Shown here piece after piece: positions 60,190-64,000 of a stretch of DNA of 64,000 bases (position 1 is its first letter; each line of letters opens with the position of its first letter). Under the pieces are notes generated by a model. That model did no database searches and was not told the DNA's origin. It saw only the letters and a program-made list of their open reading frames with translations. The translations under genes and the position numbers were made by a program. Source of the stretch: Mesaphorura yosii (Eukaryota; Arthropoda; Collembola; Poduromorpha; Tullbergiidae); contig WIXG01000163.1 in NCBI GenBank assembly GCA_009869945.1, forward strand, positions 1 to 64,000, given 5' to 3'.

Positions 60190-60201
60190 TTATCTCTGTC
60201 T

Positions 60202-60207
60202 AATAAA
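60202..60207 (+). promoter_or_regulatory. Poly(A) signal of spartin
   Basis: AATAAA lies 13 bases after the stop codon, which is unusually close. Confidence 0.55.
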
Positions 60208-63200
60208 TTCGCTTGTGGCGCAGCCCCTTCAGAGTAACATTTGTTTGCTACTTAAGCGCAATGCCAACGTTCTAAAGAAGCTTTATTAAATTGTAATCTC
60301 GTGCCTAATTATACTGTGCTAATTGCTGATGCTATACTTCTGATGTAAACAAGTAAAATCGATACATGTCTAAAAATTTACGTTATTAGTGAGGAAAAAT
60401 CTCAAAAAATACTCGGAGAATGAATCTACGTGTTTAATAGACAATAAATTTTGTATTTGGCATAATTTAGTACCCTACGTCTTAGTTTACCGAGCTGGTT
60501 GACTATCCCCATCAAATAATTGAGGTACGCTTTACGTTACAACAGTGCGACTTTTGTCAGAATAAAATAAGAATGAACATCCTTATATTGAGGCCGGTGC
60601 CGTGACTCGAACATCTCCATCCCCATGCGGCATTGTACTGCCATGTCAAAGCATATCAAAAATCTCAATTTCACACAAGGCCGATTTAAAGCCGACCAAG
60701 CGAGCAGGCTCAAATCACAAAATGAACCTGTAAAGCCTGACTTGACTGTTGACTGCGTATGCATTCAGGTACAAAATAGCTTTGGATTCGAAAAATCGGC
60801 CGACGGACGAAATTGAGGTGATTTTCGCAATTTACGAATTTACCTGAGAATCGGAATGTGCAGTGTGCATGCGAGACTGCTGCGAGCCGAGACAAATGTA
60901 CACTGAATGCATGTGTGTGCGGTTGCACGGGAGCACCGAGCTACACGGTGACAATGGAAGCGCAAGCGTCAAGCGTGTTTTTCTCAGAAATTTCATTGAT
61001 CTATTTTCTCTCACATGCCAAGCTCGCCATGCTGTTGCCTTGCCTTGCTTCGCCTATCGTCTTTTCTTCTCTGCATCTTTACAAGTCATGCGAAAACCTT
61101 TCGTTCGTTCATTCGTGCACTCTCGAGGACTTTCCCCGAAGTATTTTATTTGATTTCGGACGACTTCGACTTTTAACAAGATTACGTTTTACGTACGATT
61201 TGAACTATAAACTGAAATCAACTTAATTCGCAATCCGTTCTCGGTCTCCGTTTACCTGTGCTGTGATAATTTACATTAAAGCTTCCGAGAACGATCGACA
61301 TTTCCTGCACTGGGATCGTTTATCATCGCACGCACGCACGTGACGTTTACTGCATTAATTAACTTTTGCTTAACGCAAGGCACCGAAGATATTCCGCGGT
61401 CCACGACGAAGGTTGTAATTGCTCCGAGGACCATAGCAATAGCAGCGTAAAAGAAGCACCCGTATCGAAAAACAGCTATTTTTGTACCACTTCTTTCTAC
61501 TTCAGCCTCGTAGGAATAAACAGCAATATGGAAATTTACTCTCGGTGATCTTTGCTCCAATGTGCACGAATTTAAGTTTAAGTTTAGTGCTTGAAATTAT
61601 TCCTGGTGATACATTTATGCTTTCTGCATTTGAGACTGATTCATCGTTCGTCATCGTAAATCCATCGCCAAACCAGTGCAGTAATGATTTGGCAAGGCAC
61701 AGCTGGAGATTTGGAATGATTCACTCATTGCCTCTTCATCTTCAAGGTAATTCCGGGATTATTCATGTTGTTGCTTTTATAGTCAAGTCGCCAGTCGCAT
61801 CCCAAATCCAATTTTAACAATCATCGCGTCGAGAAGCACGAGCGTTTTCTGTTTGTAGAAGGCCAAGCACGGTAATAAACGCGAGAGATTTCCATTGTAG
61901 GGAGGAAAATCTCTCGTAGCACCGCACCGACCCATCTTCCCACATGCGTTGGGTGACTCATCTTTATGATGCGACGGCGACGCGTTCTTTTTCATTTCAT
62001 CGTTCACCCGCACGCATTTCGGCTTTCACTGTGTACGAATCTGTGTGATCAATGATGAAATGATTTCATGTATCAAAATTCATACGCTGCGTTTCCGTGA
62101 GTTTCTCTGCCCGCATGTGTCTGGTCAGCGCATATTTCGTGATTTTGTTCTAAATTCTCCGGCTCTGATCCAGATTCGAAGGAGAAGAGTTAGAAATACA
62201 GTAATGAGATGTAAGTTGGCCAGGTTAGGGCCATTCTAAATTTAGACCCCACTGCGAGCTCTCTGATTGACTTTGTCTATGTCTGTGCAGAGGCAATTAG
62301 TTCAACTTCTGCTCTTTGTCGCTGAGGACACGAAATGAGGCGACTGACAAATTTTTCCAGTCTCTATTTTCGAATGCCAAGGAGCTGTGAACGACTGCAA
62401 TAATAAAATAATCTCAATCTTCTTTTACGACTTCAGCTCAGTAGCCCACACATAATGATCGTTCACATTTGTACCAAACACATACAGCTCGGCGCAGCGT
62501 GAACAAACCCAAACTTTTTGTAAGAATTTCCTGTTGCCGCTGCTCTTCTTGTTCTCGTCCATCATCATCATCAAGTATCTTTACTATTTTAAAGCTTTCT
62601 GTGGGGATATGAACTTGAAATTTGAAATTTGCTGCTGCTGCTGGTGGTACTTTAAAATTACTGCACCTCAGCGTGCCTGCGTGTTGAGTGCTTTACCGAG
62701 AATCGAGTGAGCATCAGCCTTTGAGACAGCCAAGCCGAGTTGAGCACTGAGAACTGAAATTGCTAAATTGCTTTTGCTTTTATTACCATTGCATTGTTAC
62801 GTAACGTAACGCAAAGCCAAGCGACGGAACGCAATGTGATGTGCATCTGGCTGGGTTCATTTTATTTCTGTACACATTAAAAATCACGGTATCATCGCAC
62901 CTGAGAAAAGTTCAATGTACCTCACCTCGCTGCGTTTGCAGACTGGGCTGTGTTCCCGTGTTTCTTGCTGTAAAATCATCGCTGCTGCTATTACATTTTG
63001 TATTCCATGGGAATTTTAAGTGCTTAGACTTTTAAACTGCTGCTGCAGAGACAGCAAGTAATCATTTTTGAGATGGTTTATCATTCATTCAGCCTCAAGT
63101 GCAGTACCATTAATCATTTCCCTGTGCCAATGTCTGTTCTCTGCCTTGCCAGTAGATTAATTAGTGTAAGACGCTGTAGGTCTCAATTAAGACAGAATTT

Positions 63201-64000
63201 ACAATTCGCGATCCACAATGCAGTACAAGGAAAATACCGTTCGGCCGTCGTGTTCATCCGTTTATTCGCACAAGCACTTCCCCGACGAGGTGCACCGTGC
63301 ACTGCGGACCCAAATTGTGTGTTGGGTTGCGATCGCGTGACTTTTCTAAAAACGTGTTACCGCAGCACTCAGCCTTATAAAATGCCAGGCCCAGGCCGGG
63401 GGATTGCGTAAAAGAAGTGCATATAAATTACATGGGAGTAACAGCCCAAAAGGGTTTTTCGTTTCTCTACGCTTTCAGTTCATCCGATTCTCATTTTCTC
63501 ATTCACGACTCGAGTCTCGGCTTGTTGCTACTGCCACTATTGCTACGTTATTAAGACAGCGATCAGTTTGCGTTTTTATGCCCGATCCGGTGCGGCGAGC
63601 AATCGTGCGCCGAGACTGTCGACGAGACGACGGGTTCTCATTTCCAGCAATTTGTCATAATTGATAAACTCGAACACGTGCACTTGTGCTCGTGGCACAG
63701 GCATGACTGAGCTCGTTTGTGAGTGGCCAAAGGTGTTGAAAGAAGTGACAGGATAACAACAATAACAAGGACGTGTACAAATTCATCAGTGTTTCAAGGA
63801 ACAGGCACACGAGCACTACGGGAAAGGCATCGTGACTGAAGTGTGTGAAGTGTGTGCTTGGTGTTTATGATGATAAACTGCTCACTTTGACGGCTCCAAA
63901 TATGGAAGCGTCGCGTAATTGAACCAAAGACGAGTGGGAAGTCGGGAGGGAGACTGTGCAAGGTAAATCGTAAAAAGTAAAGCAAATTAATCACCTGCAA
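60208..64000. other. 3.8 kb to the window edge, no gene recognised
   Basis: No coding exon is supported on either strand. A TATAAAA word near 63374 and a GTAAAT donor-like site near 63965 could mark the promoter and 5' UTR of a gene beyond the right edge, but this is speculative. Confidence 0.35.

Noticed and set aside
60585-60640. A GTTCGAGTC word on the minus strand like a tRNA B box
   Set aside because: The flanking bases do not form a T-stem or acceptor stem, and no A box is present.

Overview
The window is nuclear DNA from an animal, most likely an arthropod (crustacean or chelicerate fits best). Genes are split by short GT-AG introns (about 70 to 370 bases), mRNAs end in AATAAA, and the gene content is metazoan: a KLF zinc-finger factor, a peptide GPCR of FMRFamide-receptor type, Nup50, spartin, an FGFR1OP2/SIKE protein, chitin-binding (CBM14) domains, and a cytochrome-b5-related desaturase of the type known from insects. 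No rRNA, tRNA, CRISPR or bacterial features were seen. All exon joins were worked out by hand from frame, phase and splice signals.

Layout. 0-5 kb: a possible exon of a minus-strand gene leaving the left edge, then a KLF5/6/7-type factor (+) facing a cytochrome-b5-related desaturase (-). 5-10 kb: no gene. 10.2-11.7 kb: FMRFamide-receptor-like GPCR (+). 12-19 kb: no gene. 19.1-23.2 kb: TBC1D1/TBC1D4-like Rab GAP (+). 23.3-30.4 kb: no gene. 30.4-33.7 kb: an intronless 1086-residue disordered nuclear protein (-) that I do not recognise. From 35 kb to 60 kb genes are packed: a SPRY protein with a META-like C-terminal domain (+), Nup50 (-), an unknown helical protein (+), an unknown basic protein (+), a secreted Gly/Tyr/His-rich protein (-), an FGFR1OP2/SIKE homologue (-), an adhesion GPCR with two chitin-binding domains (+), an intact four-pass membrane protein with two decayed relatives (-), a small hypothetical gene (+) and spartin (+). 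60.2-64 kb: no gene.

There is no operon or obvious pathway linking the genes; they are ordinary neighbours. The left part (genes to 23 kb) has isolated genes with G/C-ending codons and large gene-free flanks. The right part is compact with mixed codon endings.

The strongest candidate for something new is at 47.9-51.3 kb. One spliced frame joins a signal peptide, two peritrophin-A chitin-binding domains, a Thr-rich mucin-like stalk and a hormone-receptor motif to a GAIN/GPS adhesion-GPCR core with seven membrane segments. The core carries several frame breaks and one in-frame stop, so the present copy is either a young pseudogene or locally mis-sequenced. The adjoining four-pass membrane gene also has two broken copies, so 49.9-54.7 kb as a whole looks like a duplicating and decaying segment.
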